Assembly: GCA_021904315.1 (NCBI GenBank)
Contig: CM038923.1
Location: forward strand, 12,902,038 to 12,966,037
Reading direction: 5' to 3'
Length of the DNA stretch: 64,000 nt
DNA from: Sphagnum magellanicum
Taxonomy: Eukaryota > Streptophyta > Sphagnopsida > Sphagnales > Sphagnaceae
Of the stretch, positions 47,057 to 59,829 are shown piece after piece. Under the pieces are notes generated by a model. The model had not been told where the DNA came from and made no database searches. It saw nothing but the letters and a program-made list of their open reading frames with translations. The position numbers and the translations under genes are program-made. How positions within the stretch are numbered: the stretch's first letter is position 1; every line of letters starts with the position of its first letter.

Positions 47057-47799
47057 TTATACATTATTCTCTCATTTCAACTCTCTTTTGAACAATTGTT
47101 TTGTCATAGGACTCACATGCATGCCTTCTATTTACCACCAATTTGTTTCATAGGAAATGGAACATGGAATCTAAGTCCAAGTCTCCAAAAAAAGTGCAAT
47201 TTTGAAAGTTCTTTGAAATTAATAAGACTAAAATTTCAATGGTGATAATTTTTTATTTATCATCCAAATCCTTTTTTTAAATCAAACCATTCAACTTGAG
47301 ATCCTCTCCAACAATATTGAGTTAGATTTTAAAAATTCTGACATATTGCATGGCTTTTAGGTTGTTTGTGTGAGCTGATCCTTTTTTTGGATTTGGACTA
47401 TTTTGGTCAAGTGTCGGTTGCTTTTGCCCAATACAACACATTCTCAAACTCAATTGCATCCACAGTTATCCAGAGGAAAGCTCCAAAAACTAAACAAGTA
47501 CACTCATATCTGATGGATTCATATGCTTCATATGATAATATGAGGTACTTAGGAAAAAAATGAAAAAATTAATTGATAAATTAGAAACTAGTACCTTGGT
47601 CAAGGATCACAGTTTCTTTTTCCAAAATTTTGAGGCAAAAATTGGGTGAAAGTCCCCCCAAAAAAAATAAAATTGTGCCTACGCCTCAAGGGTGAGAGGG
47701 AAATTATGGCTACTTATAGGTGTGAGAACCCTCCCATTCATATGCCTCGTGATGTATGTAGGTTTGATTCATGATAAATTTTGCCTCATGCTTTATGAT

Positions 47800-47911
47800 A
47801 GGTAAAGCCCATGGGTGGGGGGACATTCCCAAAATGTGGGGCCAGACTTGGCTATAACCTTGTCCCAGGCCCGTTATTTTGAGAATGCCCCACCCTAGGG
47901 CTTTACCCTAC
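47800..47911. mobile_element. Foldback / inverted-repeat element
   Basis: The arm AGGTAAAGCCCATGGGTGGG (from about 47801) matches the reverse complement of the arm ending GGGCTTTACCCT (47911). The match extends over about 34 bases to ACATTCCCAAAAT / ATTTTGAGAATG. The central loop is about 38 bp. Confidence 0.65.
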
Positions 47912-49170
47912 ATGTAAACCCCTCACCAATTGCATGAAGCTCGAGGTATACCTCAAGCTAAACACCTCTAAATTTTTATGGCTTGGAATCAGGGACTAGC
48001 TAATAAAACGTTTCTAGGGCTCACATTTTTTGTGCAAGGGATTGATTTAGGTTATATAAAATATTTATCCCACTTTGCATAAGGCTAAATCCCAATAGTG
48101 GTGTAGAAATCATTTTAGGATATAGACTTGAAATTAAGAGAATTGTTAGCAAGTCCAAATCTAGAAATATACATTCCCACATTCCCCACTTAAATCTACA
48201 GCTAACATAGTAATTTTTGTTTGACATTTTACAGTGTTACACATAGCCCTAGGTTTGATTTTTAAATTATAAAAAAAAAAAGGTTTGAATTTGATTTCTG
48301 GCATGCTTAAACAAGCTGACATTTTTCTCTTTGTAAAATTTCTGGAGAGTAAAGAGAAAATTTGCATCTATTATTTTGTAATATTTAGGGGTCAGATTGA
48401 CAGCATTTTTGCACTAATCTAGAGTGCAAAAGCTGCCCCTGTGCCAACTATGGCAGGGAAAGAGGCCTCTCTTTCACTATTCATAGTACACATTTCACCA
48501 TGAAAGCAGGCAACCAAAGATTTAGTTATAAAAAATATTTCCAACCACCAAATTTGTTTTAAGTCCCACCAGTTCTGACTTTGTTGGAAGTACCAAGTGT
48601 GTGTTCCCAAGTTGTTGATACACCTAATCTTTGTGCACTAAACTTGTTTACCACTATCACAACCTTGGGAAACCATGAAGCTACTACTCACTGCTATGCC
48701 TAGTCTCAGGGACACAATGTCAGCTTATCAGCATGCATGTTCATATCCTTCTTCTTTTCTCCAACAAAACTTGGGCTCTGCACTACCAGTGATGATCCAC
48801 ACACATGAAAAAAATGGAATTGATTTTGTGAAAATTAAGTTTCATGCGAATGGAAATATTGGATGATATTTGCATGCAACTTGAATTGGAATTCCATTCA
48901 GATTTAATTGAATTGAAATCAAATTACTAAATTCAATTCAATTCAAATTCAAATTCATTTGAAAAAAATGGGATACAAATTGACACATAAGGTATTGAAA
49001 ATCTGCTCGTGATCACCGTGTTGGGAAAAAAAAAAACTTTAAAAGAACACAAATTCAAAAAGACACCTTTCGATTCTAGTTTTGAATTGTCCAAAGAACA
49101 ACTTATGTAATCCAAAGTTGTCTTACATAAACCAGAACTAGAGTTAAATATGCACCTAATTAATGTTCTC
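47912..49170. other. Spacer
   Basis: No gene is recognised. A perfect 12-bp palindrome GAGGTATACCTC lies at about 47943, just outside the foldback element. Confidence 0.4.
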
Positions 49171-49171
49171 C

Positions 49172-49312
49172 TTGGATGTTGATTTAATAGTTACCTGATT
49201 AATTAATTATTTGGGTGTCAATTTCAGTTGATTATTTTTCTTCTTGGGTGTTTGATTTTTACTTACCTGATAACTGATTTATTTGGATGTTGATATCAGT
49301 TGACTACCCTGA
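49172..49312. repeat. About 75-bp tandem duplication
   Basis: CTTGGATGTTGATTTAATAG (49172) and CTTGGGTGTTTGATTTTTAC (about 49246) begin two units. Both continue through TTACCTGAT, TTATTTGG(G/A)TGT and TTTCAGTTGA or TATCAGTTGA. Confidence 0.75.
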
Positions 49313-49685
49313 AGGCTTACATGCTTCCCAGTTCTTGTCCTTGTTTTGAAGGAGGCCCCAATTTTGGGGTTTCCACAATAGATTCAAGTTTCAACTCACC
49401 CCTTCTTTTTGTCCTTCCCAATTCTTTTTGTCTAGCCCAATATCCAATTGCTTTTCTTTGTGTGAGAAATTGGCTTATCACAGTCTGATCAGAATCCAGA
49501 TCTCTGCAGTACCTAGCAGCAGTGCCTGGAGTTTTGGACCCTTGAATTTGATCTAGAAAGATCTCAATCCTTCAAACAAAATTAAATACCTCACAAGGAT
49601 ATTAATACATAGGTGTGTTGCAATCCCTTTTTGGGGGTGGGGATATTAGCCTCTCCAAGTTAGGCTCTCCAAGGGTTTGCTTTAA

Positions 49686-49872
49686 CTTTAGTAAACATGT
49701 TACTTAACAATATATGCATGCATGGCATTTGAAGGTGTCACAATATGTGATTTCTTAGCTTTGCTTTTGGTGAATCAGCTCTCTTGACTTTAGTAAACAT
49801 AACAATATATGCACAGCTTTCAAAGGTGCCGCATGTGAATTTTTTAGCTTCGCTTTTGGTGATTCACATTGA
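49686..49872. repeat. About 105-bp tandem duplication
   Basis: Both units contain ACTTTAGTAAACAT, AACAATATATGCA, AAGGTG(T/C)C and TTAGCTT(T/C)GCTTTTGGTGA. The second is shortened. Confidence 0.85.
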
Positions 49873-51550
49873 TGAAGGCTGGGAATGGGCAGGTAAGGCA
49901 GCAGGTTAACATGTCATGTCTCCTTGCCAAACGAAGAAGGCAAGCTTCTCAGCTGGGCAAATCAGTATTTGGAAATGTGCCTAGGACTTCTAGAAGCTCC
50001 AAGCTCTGCACTACAATAGTACCCTTGTATGTTACGTACCAATTCTCATCCTTCTCCAACAGATAGTCTGGGCGGAGGTGGAAAGTTCAAGCTAGTCTGT
50101 TTGGGCCTATTGGGGAGGACTGTTGTGGAAGGTAGCTTCCAACAATACAATATGCCTATCACAATAACAGGGATGGAACTTTTTGATGCCACTTGCAAAT
50201 CAGATCACCTAGAGCTGAGTGATGAATGCCAATAGGTATGCAAGCTCTTAGGAAGGGGTATTAGCCCAGTCCAACAACGGTGACACTAGTTTTAGGAATA
50301 GAAATTTTATGAAGCCAAGGAGATGGCTCAACATGCACCCAAGAAGACTCATCTTTTTTTTACCTTTTGTCATGAGGGGAGGAGGGTGTGGGGTTGGGCC
50401 TTTCTGGATTCGGATGTTCCCTTAATGTTTCAAATAATTCCTAGTGACATTCCTCAAGATGTTTTAGATAACATCACATTTAAACCCATATCTTTTGCCC
50501 AAAAGTTGAACTTGTCTAACTTAGGAAATTGGATTCTTATATGGAATTTTGGTCTTGTATGTTCGCATTGTTTTGTGTTATTCTATCCATTGTTGTTTGT
50601 ATTTATTATTTTGCAAGAATCAATGTGGTGGTGTCATGGTTGATCAAGTAAAAGGTATTTTAAAATTACATTTGTAATAATGCTGATCCATCTTGTTCAA
50701 GAAATCATTCATGACAAATGTCTTGGAATTTGTAGACTTTTTGAACTTGACATCAATAACCAACTTCAAGTATTTTCTTATGTTTGTTTCATTACATCAA
50801 AATATTATGTTTTATGATTTAAACATATTGTCACCAAATTTGGCTCATTGGGTGAAGCTTAAGAGCACCACTTGATTATAACAATTTTTTATTGATGTGT
50901 TTGTGGGGTTTTTTAGAAAACTTTAACAATTCAAGGGTTCTACATAGATTTGTTCTATACAAGAATGCACAATACAATACATTTTTCGATATGAATAAAG
51001 GGTCCTTTGAGGGTTTTCACCTTCCATAATAAAATAACAAAAGGTATCTTCTAATTTTTTGCGTAAGGAACCCCTTCAAAGAAGAAGGTCAACATTCTAT
51101 TTTAGAGCTCTTGTACAATCATAAGCATAAAATAAAATGTTTAGTTGTGGAGAATGTTTTTGACATTTTAAAGAAAAACCTTCAAGAATTACCAACAAAG
51201 TTTGATTTACATGTTTCCTTTCTACTAGATTCTTTGTTCATTGTTAACATTTGCACAACTTTTTATGATTTCAAAATGAATCAAACTTTCAAACGTTAAT
51301 GAAAATAATCAAGGTTGAGGTGTAGGTGAATCTAGAAGCAAACAATGAATGCCCCTTGAAGTAATGAAGGTGTTGATGTAGAACAAACATTGCATTTAAT
51401 TGAAGTTGGGCAAGAAAGGTTTGGAAAATCATTGTGAAAAAAATTGAATATATTCCTTAGATGACAAACAAATTTGAAACATGATAAGGTTAAAGTTTAT
51501 TTTCAAACATCAAAAATTTGATCCAATATTAATTCATAATGTGTAATGTT
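49873..51550. other. Spacer, no gene recognised
   Basis: The longest open frame is 106 codons at 50323-50643 (+), starting MAQHAPKKTHLFF. It has no recognised domain or splice context and is probably fortuitous. Confidence 0.4.
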
Positions 51551-51552
51551 TT

Positions 51553-51715
51553 GTTGAATTTGATCTTCAATTTGCATTAGTTCAATCCTCCTTTTTTACT
51601 AAATTTGATTTTCAATTTGCACCAATTCAATCCTCCTTTTTTGCTAAATTTGCATTAATTGAATTTTCCTTCTCTATTGAATTTGATTTTCATTTTGCAT
51701 AAGTTGAATTTTCCA
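51553..51715. repeat. About 47-bp tandem repeat
   Basis: Four diverged units share AATTTGATTTTCAATTTGCA, a (C/T)AATTCAATCCTCC or GAATTTTCC middle and TTTTTT(A/G)CTAAA. The first two units are the most alike. Confidence 0.75.
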
Positions 51716-54480
51716 ACTTCCTAACACTTTATTCATTTTGATCTTGTCATGGAAGTTGTACATTTTTTTAATATTTTGTCTCTGGTCAACACCATGCCCA
51801 TAACTTCTATTAAAGTTGTGATTGTTTTTACCATGTTGTTTCCATGTGTCATTGATTGCCTTGTCTTTGGACTTAAGGTACTTCGATTGTTTTTCCATGT
51901 GTCTTTCCTTGATGGCCATTTTTTATTTATGAATCTTTTCCATCAAATCAACTATAGTTGTGTGTTTTTTGTGTTGGTTCTACCACATTTTTGTGTGTAG
52001 TGGAATAATTATGTTTCACACTAGTGTTGCCTACAGTTTGAAAACTTTAATTTCAACCTCATGTGTTCACCAATGCTTGTTTAGTTTTTGTAATGAGACC
52101 ATGAGGTTTTGAATGTTCACCTCCATTTTGGCCATTTTCATTCATTGATTCTAGAGTATTCACCTTGTCAATGGGATTGTGAATTCAATGGCTTTTGGGG
52201 TGTTTGGCTTCTACAATGGGATTATGATGTTTTGAACATTTCAATTATGACTATTTGGATTCATTGATTTTAGTATATTAGGACTTGTCAATGGGACTAT
52301 GGATCTAATTGTTGCTTGTGTGTTCATAGTTTCATTTGATGCTTCAATTAATGAATGCCAAGGACAAATGTTGTCCAAATGTGGCATTCATGGAATCATA
52401 CATGTCATTAACTATCAGAGGATGTACATATCCATGCTTATCTTTTTCACCTTTGCCAAATCTATAGTTTTTTTCACATTGAAAGTGTGTGTGCATGTTT
52501 GTTTTGCAAGTCTTGCATCATGTTGCAAAGGTGTGTGTTAAATGCAAAATTAGCGCATTTTTAACACCTTGACCTAGGTCATTCCCCCTTACCCCCTTGG
52601 AGAACATCAAAAGGGGGGGGGGGGGGGGGGGGGGGGGGTCACAATTTATTACCCAGTTCCATTTCCCTACTCTTAGTTTTCTTTGTTATATCCTTTTCCT
52701 TTATCTATTGTAGATAACTATCTTATTTTTCCTTCTAACAATTTTCTTCCCTTCCTTTCTTGGTTAAATCTTTTTTTTTTGGTTGCAAACATCTATCCTA
52801 TCCTTCTCTACCACTCCCTTCTCCCTGCACTTAACTAGTTACAACCTTAAATTAGGTCAACCTCATGCAAACATCATCAAACCAAAATTACAACAAAGTT
52901 TTACCAAAAAAAAAATGCCACACTTCCAAAAAGTGGTTACAATGTAGTTTTGGTTCAATCCCTAAGTCTTCCACTCCTTTCTCATTACTAAACCCTAACA
53001 TCATCTCTACATTATTTTCCTCCATTACAATCTTACCTCCCAACTACATATATCTCCAAAATTCTCTACCACACCCAAAATAGTCTTTTTCCCACTCTAC
53101 TTATGTTGGATAGCTTAAGCTCTAGTTCCTCTTCATTATCTTGCTTTCACAAGAGGGTAGACCCTTACTTTTTGTTCCTAGGTTTTATAACCAACACTCC
53201 TAGTTTTTTCTTCCTTTCTACTCTTCTTTTCTTGCATAAGCCAAGTCAAGGTATCTCTTCTTGACTTTTCCCCATTCACCTCTAGTCACCATGCTCATGA
53301 AATGCCTCCATTTGAATAGCTGCCATCTCACCATTTGATGATCTTGCTTCCATTCTTTAGGGTGACTATTGATTTGATTGCCCTTGAGAAATTGATGTAG
53401 CAAAACTTTTTGTAATGGGCCCTTTTCACAAAAATCTTTGTTGTGCTTATTCTAGAGTTATAATAACAATTCATATTGAATTCTCATATAAGCAAACCCC
53501 ATTTGTCTTTATAGGCATGACCATTTTGTAGGTAGGTGCCCAAAAAAACTTGTAGACATCACACTAACATAAATTTTCTTCCATTGCATCATAGTTTTTG
53601 AACTAATTATGAAGATCAACCTTAACCATTGAAATTAAGTGTTCATCCCTCTTTGCTTGGGTTAATACAATTATTTCTTCACACTCCCAATTCAATGTTG
53701 TTGATTTCTTTGTGTTAACTTTGATTAAATTGGAACTTGAGATTTTTTTTCTTTCTTTTGTTTTGTTTCTTTGTTAGACTGCCTTTATCCACTTTCTTGA
53801 TAGGTTATGGAATTCAACTAATCATTTTGTTTAATTCTATTTTGGAGATCATGGATGTGCATAAAATCAAAGAATGTGTAATATTTTTAAGGTCATGTTT
53901 TCACATTGTTCTTGTGGGTTGTTATAATTTTCATAGCGCTTGATGGTGTGATGACAAGAGACACACGTCCTTTTAGTGATGGTAAAAGATTTGATTTGAC
54001 AATTGTAGAGAGACATTTTTAACAATGATAAAGAAACACGAAATGGTTCTAATGATGGTTGGTGCACACTTCCAACAATGGTAGTGAAATTTGAAAAATT
54101 ATGAATATAACTATGAAAGGAAAAACACAATCATGTTAGTAATGGTGGTCAATGGGGAAGGTTCAAATGCATTGCCAATGGTGGAGAAAGGATGAAAAAT
54201 TTGTTATGGAGCATGGACTTATAAATTCAAATTATGGCCTTCTAAAAAATATCAAAATTTTACATTAAAAATTTGGATTTTGGAAGAACACAACAATTTA
54301 TAAGATTGTTTAAACATTGTTATAACATTATGTAACATACAGGATGTTGCTTCAACAATTTTGCTACTTAACATTGCATACGTGAATGGTGTCTAATCAT
54401 TAGAACTGATGAGAGGTGCCAATAAGTACTTATACATTCATTATTAACCTAAAAGAAGGATTGCCCATTTTCTAAGGTAA
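51716..54480. other. Spacer with a 26-base G run
   Basis: No gene is recognised. The G homopolymer at 52613-52638 is listed separately. A short ORF at 51749-52000 (+) is hydrophobic and T-rich and is judged fortuitous. Confidence 0.4.
52613..52638 (+). repeat. Poly-G homopolymer, 26 bases
   Basis: An uninterrupted run of 26 G follows AACATCAAAA and precedes TCACAATTTATT. It can form intermolecular or intramolecular G-quadruplexes. The length may be affected by sequencing. Confidence 0.9.
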
Positions 54481-54499
54481 ATATGGTTCATATTTGATT

Positions 54500-54770
54500 T
54501 TGTTAACATTGGTAGGTTCTAGTTTAAATTAGAGAATCACGAATCAAAGTATTTTGAAAAATCAGAATAAGAAAACCATTGGCTCCAATTATTTAAATAT
54601 CTCAAAAAACCATCACCTGTTTCATCATAGATTTGGGAAAGATTTGGTTGTTTTTTGGGTACTTATTCGACTTTTAAAATTATTTTGAAAATCATGGTTA
54701 TATATCAAAATTGGGTATTTAACTTTGTGAGAACCATGGTTATGACATTGATAATCACTTTAATAACCAT
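54500..54770. mobile_element. Copy 3 of the dispersed hAT-like MITE family
   Basis: It has the same orientation as the copy at 39918. Aligned words include AATCAGAATAAGAAAACCAT, TTATTTAAATATCTCAAAAA and a later GAAAATCATGGTTATATATC. It is much decayed, and its termini are not clear. Confidence 0.4.
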
Positions 54771-55931
54771 TGAGGTCTATTCTGATGTTCTATCGGTATA
54801 TATGGTTAAACTAGTGTATCAACTTGGGTATGAGCCTTAGTATTAAAAACCGTACCAATTTGGTAATAAGGTCTTGCCAATACCTAGATTCATATGAGAC
54901 CAACTTGGTCTTTGCATTTGCTATTCCTCGACTTATAACAAATTAGCCTCATCTTCGCAACCACTATACTGTGATTGTTACTAGGACCTAAGGTTTTTAA
55001 AGTGTTACACTTAAGCCTTGGGTATTGCCTTCGATACTTAAGAACTTGCTTTGTAATGCATGCCTGGGTCTTGAGTACTTTTTTAGTAGGGTTAGGCGAT
55101 TAGTAATGATGAAGGGGGGTGGAGTTACAAAGTGTTGTACCTTGAGTAGTTGTCATTAAGCATATTGAGAAGCTGGTCATTTAATGTGTTGGCCATGTTG
55201 AAAGCTCGAAATTATTTGTCATTGAAAATTCAATTAAATTATAAAAAATGATGAAACCCTGCTAAAATGGTTTTGAAAGGAAAAATTAGTTGGGTACCCA
55301 ATTCACACTTGGGCCAACAGCACATGCTACACTAGTGGTGGGTAATTTGTGGATTGCGATACTTACTAGGTCTATATGGATGTCAAGCTGCATATTCAAA
55401 TCAAGAGTCATGATGAAACACCAAGCTCAAAATATAGGATGTGCCCATCCCTTGATGTGGTTTGGGTGTCACTGGAGGCTTCTCTGTTGGTTATGGACCA
55501 GCCAAAATGCATTGGGAGTTCCATAACATGGTATTTGGGATGCACACGGAGGGGTGTGAGTAAAAAAGGGGCTCCATTATTCCCATTGCCAAACACACCT
55601 TCTGCTTGCCTGATACCTCCCCTCCCTCGCCCCTTTGGAGTGGGCTACCACCACCAGGGCAGCACAAAGGATGGATGGAAAGTGGTCAGGAACCAGTTTT
55701 CTGTTGGGTTCCAGTTTCCTAGCTAACCTAGTGGGTTAGCTGTGTTGCTTTTGTTTGCTACCCACCAACTAACAACCTGCTTGCTGGTTGTTAGTTGGTT
55801 GCTAGTGAAAACAGCCATTACCTTTGTATAAAACCATCTATTCACTTATAACTCACCTAATTTTCCTACCTATCTACCTAGACATAGGACCTACTTCTTA
55901 CAAAATTGGGTTACAAAGGTAAAATCAGATA
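54771..55931. other. Spacer with decayed dispersed repeat
   Basis: 54790-54900 shares GGTATGAG/GTACCAATTTGG phrases with 37700-37830. Two overlapping ORFs at 55290-55726 (+) have no recognised domain. Confidence 0.35.
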
Positions 55932-56011
55932 TTAACTCTGTTGAGGTTCATCCAAAATTGAGTCATCACGGGCATCAAATGGATGATGCACTAGTGGGGT
56001 GCTGGTTCACT
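55932..56011 (-). pseudogene. Diverged relative of the candidate terminal exon at 36262-36345
   Basis: On the - strand AGTGAACCAGCACC... aligns with the 36345 exon. Its final part reads PFDARDDSILDEPQQS and a stop, where the other has PLEARYDSIVHEPLLS and a stop. The base before the exon is not AG, and a length difference puts the first part out of frame, so it is probably a decayed copy. The two are about 19.7 kb apart in the same orientation. Confidence 0.35.
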
Positions 56012-56889
56012 TTGGCCCACACGTGTGACTGTGCACCCCAAACAACAACCTCATGTGAGGATTCATGTAGATACACACTTTCAAAATTTCCTCTAGATAT
56101 ATTGGGGGCATGAAATACCCTCCAAACACAAACATGGATTTTTGAACATTTCCAATTTGTTTGCAAGCTCTTTTTGAAAGTATCAAAATGAAAGTTCATC
56201 TCTTTGATCATCCTCTGCACTATATGTGCACCTGCCTTTTTTGTGGGTTTTGACTGGGGATTTCACAATCACAATTGCCTCATGATTTGCTTGCAGAAGT
56301 TGCATTTTGTACAGTTTAGATGCTGTGCCTGCTTCTAATTACAAACTTGGACCAAATAGTTGATGTGCATACTGGCAACTTGTACCGGAGACAAAAAATA
56401 ACTCTGCCATTTACTTGGGTAGCCCATTTCAAAATACTTTACATTCTTGTCAGATTCAACATAAATTAACTCAAAAATGAGATGTTGAAGTATTGGAGAA
56501 ATTCCAATTGGAAAGTTGTTGAAATTGTAAAAATTTCACTTCAATTTGTGAAAGTTCATTCTACACTTGTTCTTTTAGGATTGAGTTAAATAGGGGATAC
56601 ACCTAATCCTTTCATGGCTGTAATCTAAAATTCCATCATGATTTAATTGTTATGGTTTAGTTCATATTATGCAAGGGGCTGGGTAGGGTTCTAACTGGTT
56701 TTATCAGGGCATAACTGATCCAAACCATATCTGGCATTCTTTGCCCATGACTCACATCCATAGTAGACCGGGCAGAAAAAAAGCTGCACCAGCAAATGAC
56801 TACCTATTCCCCACTTAGCAAAAACCCTATAGAAAGGGTTAATAGGGAACCCTAATATTCTTCACCCCTAAAAACCCTATAGTGATTTT

Positions 56890-57125
56890 GTTAATAACCC
56901 CCAGTTCCAGTTTTTGAAATACATATAAGAGCAGAATCATAAAACCACTGGTTCTTGTTATTTCAAAGACTCAAAGAAACAAGGCTATTTTTGCTTATAA
57001 GAACTGGCAAAGAACCATGGGTTTCTGGGCAGTTTTTTCAAGTTTTTTATTTATTGAGGACTATGGTCATTTATTAGACCTAGCCTAGTTCTCTGATTTT
57101 CTGAAAATAGTGGTTATCAAATTAT
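56890..57125. mobile_element. Copy 4 of the dispersed hAT-like MITE family
   Basis: CCAGTTCCAGTTTTTGAAAT, AAAACCACTGGTTCTTGTTA and CAAAGACTCAAAGAAACAAG match the copies at 39918 and, in reverse, 62274. The ends are worn. Confidence 0.42.
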
Positions 57126-57810
57126 GGAAACTGCCCCCATAGCCCCTTGAGGTTTGGCGCAGCATTTTTTTTGGGCAATATGTTGCGAGACTTCAACGAC
57201 GAAACCAGGGGTGTGAAAACCCCTTTGTTATTTCATTACTTTTTTTTTCAAGATCGCCCTGAAAACTCCCCCATGTGACATGTTGCAACATATAAGTGAT
57301 ACTCATGGTTTGCACTTCACCTACAACCATCAAGTTGTCAAATGTAAACAACATCACCAATTTTTGTTTACTCACGAGCAGTTTGGCTCCATTGTGACTA
57401 TGATAGATTATGGTTCATTCATCTTCATCGTTAGATGGGGCCATTTGGATTCATCAAATGTCACCAATGGATTAGTAGTTCACCAACAATTGATTTTTTT
57501 TTAGATAGATTTTTTTGAGATATTTTTTAGGGACCCAATATATGATATATTAAAAGAAAAGGAACTCAGATGCAAAAAATTTGCTATGAGAAAACCTTAC
57601 TTCAAAAAAAGTCATGGATTTTTAAATTTTCAGAAATGGACTTTAGTTTCAAAATTTGATATCATAATCATTTTTTGATTGATTTTAATGTTTAAAAAAA
57701 TTATGTATGTTAAAAAGTTATTTAGTTGAGCTTTTATTTACATAATGTTTATTAACTCATTAATCACTTTGTAATCAATGATAAGACAATAAAATATCAT
57801 TTTAACATTA

Positions 57811-59030
57811 GTGAATGGACTTTTTATGAACTATTTTTTTATCAAAATTGGTTCACCTTATCTTATAACCACCCTTGAAAGAGTTGAGGTGGCTGCAACT
57901 TCAAACAACATTGCCATTGTGATTCTAAAAGCCATGGCCAACTATGTAGGCCTTACCAATAAAGACATGACCTCCAAATGGATATGCTTTGGATGTGATG
58001 TGTGTTTCAAGGACATCATAATGGGGCAATTACACAAGTAAAGGAACAAATAGCCCTTTATGTCCTTGGTGTGCATTCTATGGCACATCAAACAAACTTA
58101 ATAGTGTTGGTTTTTAGCAAGATGAACTTGGTTGCAAATATTGAAAGTATGTTACAATCATTATATGCATTTTTCTCACACAATCCAAAGAAGTTCTTAA
58201 AGTTCTTTAACCCTGCTAAAACGTTGGAAACAAAGGGCTTGAAGTTGATGCACAATATCAAAACTCATTGGATATACATGCTTAGCCCTTTAAAGTAGGT
58301 GTTGGTGGAGTACAAGGTTTTGGTGGTGAAGATGCATGAAGATTCACGTAAGAACAAGCATGTTCGTGATAACTTGGATCTTTTGTGCGGCTTGGAATTA
58401 GTTTTGGTTTGCCTTGCATCCTCATGGCTTGGAAGTGATACATACACTAATTAAACTTTTATAGAAAAAAATTGATTTGTGATTTCATTGATGTTGTTAT
58501 GATGGTAAAATATGTTAATCCTTTATGCAAGTTTGATGATCTTGCTTTCAACAACTTTAATAGTCAATATTAACCACTATAGTGAATAAATGCCCTTCTA
58601 TTGGGTTTGAGACTTATAATGTTTGTTCATGCCATATTTGGCATTACAAGTGGCAAACAAGACTTATCTTCACCATCAATATGGAAGCCTTGACAATATG
58701 TTTGTTCTAATGCATACAATAGATTAGAAGACCATGCTGAAAATAATGAAAAATGAATATTCACAAATTGCTTTTACCTTGTGTGTGGAATCAACTTGAA
58801 AATTTCCTAATGCAAAAAGTATGGTAGCCTTTGGCATGGTATATTCATAATATTGGTTACGTCAGGATGTCATTACTAGGTCGTTTATTTCCCATCTCTC
58901 TTTCATTAAAATTACATTTTATGTTGCAAAAAAGATGAAAGATAGTGTTTTGATTCCACCACTTTTGGATTCAAAATAGCTTGATGTGGAAGTGTTTTTT
59001 TTAGACTCACTATGAATCAAAATGTTAAAG
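57811..59030 (+). pseudogene. hAT-superfamily transposase remnant (DUF4371 / ZMYM1-like)
   Basis: This is a decayed plant hAT-type transposase. In normal members it cuts and pastes the element; here it is dead. Frame 1 (57811-58041) includes VEVAATSNNIAIVILKAMAN and LTNKDMTSKW. A frameshift near 58000 moves the reading to MFQGHHNGAITQVKEQIALY, VLGVHSMAHQTNLIVLVFSK and LQSLYAFFSHNPKKFLKFF, then KGLKLMHNIKTHWIYMLSPL. These correspond to the family patterns VFQG..GV..Q.KE, GVHCMAHRTNLA, LYAYFSHSPK and LK.L.N.KTRWISMLSPLK, where His and Asn of MAHRTNL are retained. A stop follows LSPLK. Weak similarity (VRDNLDLLCGLELVLV) runs on with more stops to about 59030. Upstream N-terminal similarity is not clear. 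A CACTA-like end begins five bases downstream. Confidence 0.78.
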
Positions 59031-59034
59031 GGGT

Positions 59035-59200
59035 CACTACAAGAAATCATGGTTTATTTGACTAAAAAATTAGACCATTTTGATATTTGGTCATACTAAT
59101 CAAATCGTTTTGAACACATCAAACTTGATTGGTGGTTTTTTTTTACTAACCATAAGATGGTCTTTTTGATTGGTCAAATTGAACAACAAAATGGACAACC
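59035..59200 (+). mobile_element. CACTA-type transposon terminus (one end only)
   Basis: CACTACAAGAAATCATGG at 59035 matches the classic CACTA (En/Spm) terminal inverted repeat, CACTACAAGAAAA. Subterminal repeats TTGGTCA and GATTGGT(C/G) follow at about 59082, 59130 and 59177. The opposite end (TTCTTGTAGTG) was not found to the right, so the element is truncated or its end is worn. It abuts the hAT remnant. Confidence 0.5.
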
Positions 59201-59829
59201 AAAAAAATTTAATTAAAAAAAACCCAAAATTTAAAAATTATTTATGAATAAAATTGATTTATTTATACCATGTAAATAGGTAGGAACCTACTTACCTACC
59301 CACCCACCATGACCCTACTTACACACCATGGCTTCCTACCTACCTATCCAGAACCCACCTAAGTTTTACACAATTACACACATGTACAAGGTATATATAT
59401 GAATATACATACTCCACATAATATATGTTGATAAGGGGGATTGAACTTTAGTTTCTTTGGTTCCACACCAATGGTTTGGTCATCAAATCACCACACCATT
59501 TTATAAAACAATATGATACCAAATGCATTTAATATGTTTATTTGAAGTTCAATAAATTTTTTTGTCAATGTGTATACAACATTTGAATTTGAATTTTTTT
59601 TATAAGTAAGTAAGGAGGTACTTAACTAGGTAGATACATATCTAGGTTTTGCCTACTCTTTTGTGAAGGTAGATTTGCCATTGAAACATATGTTTTCAAA
59701 GAATGCATGCTTGATTTTTGTATGTAATTTTGGATGTAGGCCAAATTTGCAAAAAAAATAATTTCATGGTATTCCAAGTTGTTTATGTGTTTAGGGTGGA
59801 TGTTTTAAAGTTGGGACTTGTTTGTGGGG
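59201..59829. other. Spacer with TACC-rich stretches
   Basis: ACCTACTTACCTACCCACCC at about 59286 and CCTACCTACCTATCC at about 59335 form a decayed CTAC repeat. A complementary AAGTAAGTAAGGAGGTA is at 59603. Possibly these are inner parts of the CACTA fragment. No gene is recognised. Confidence 0.35.
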
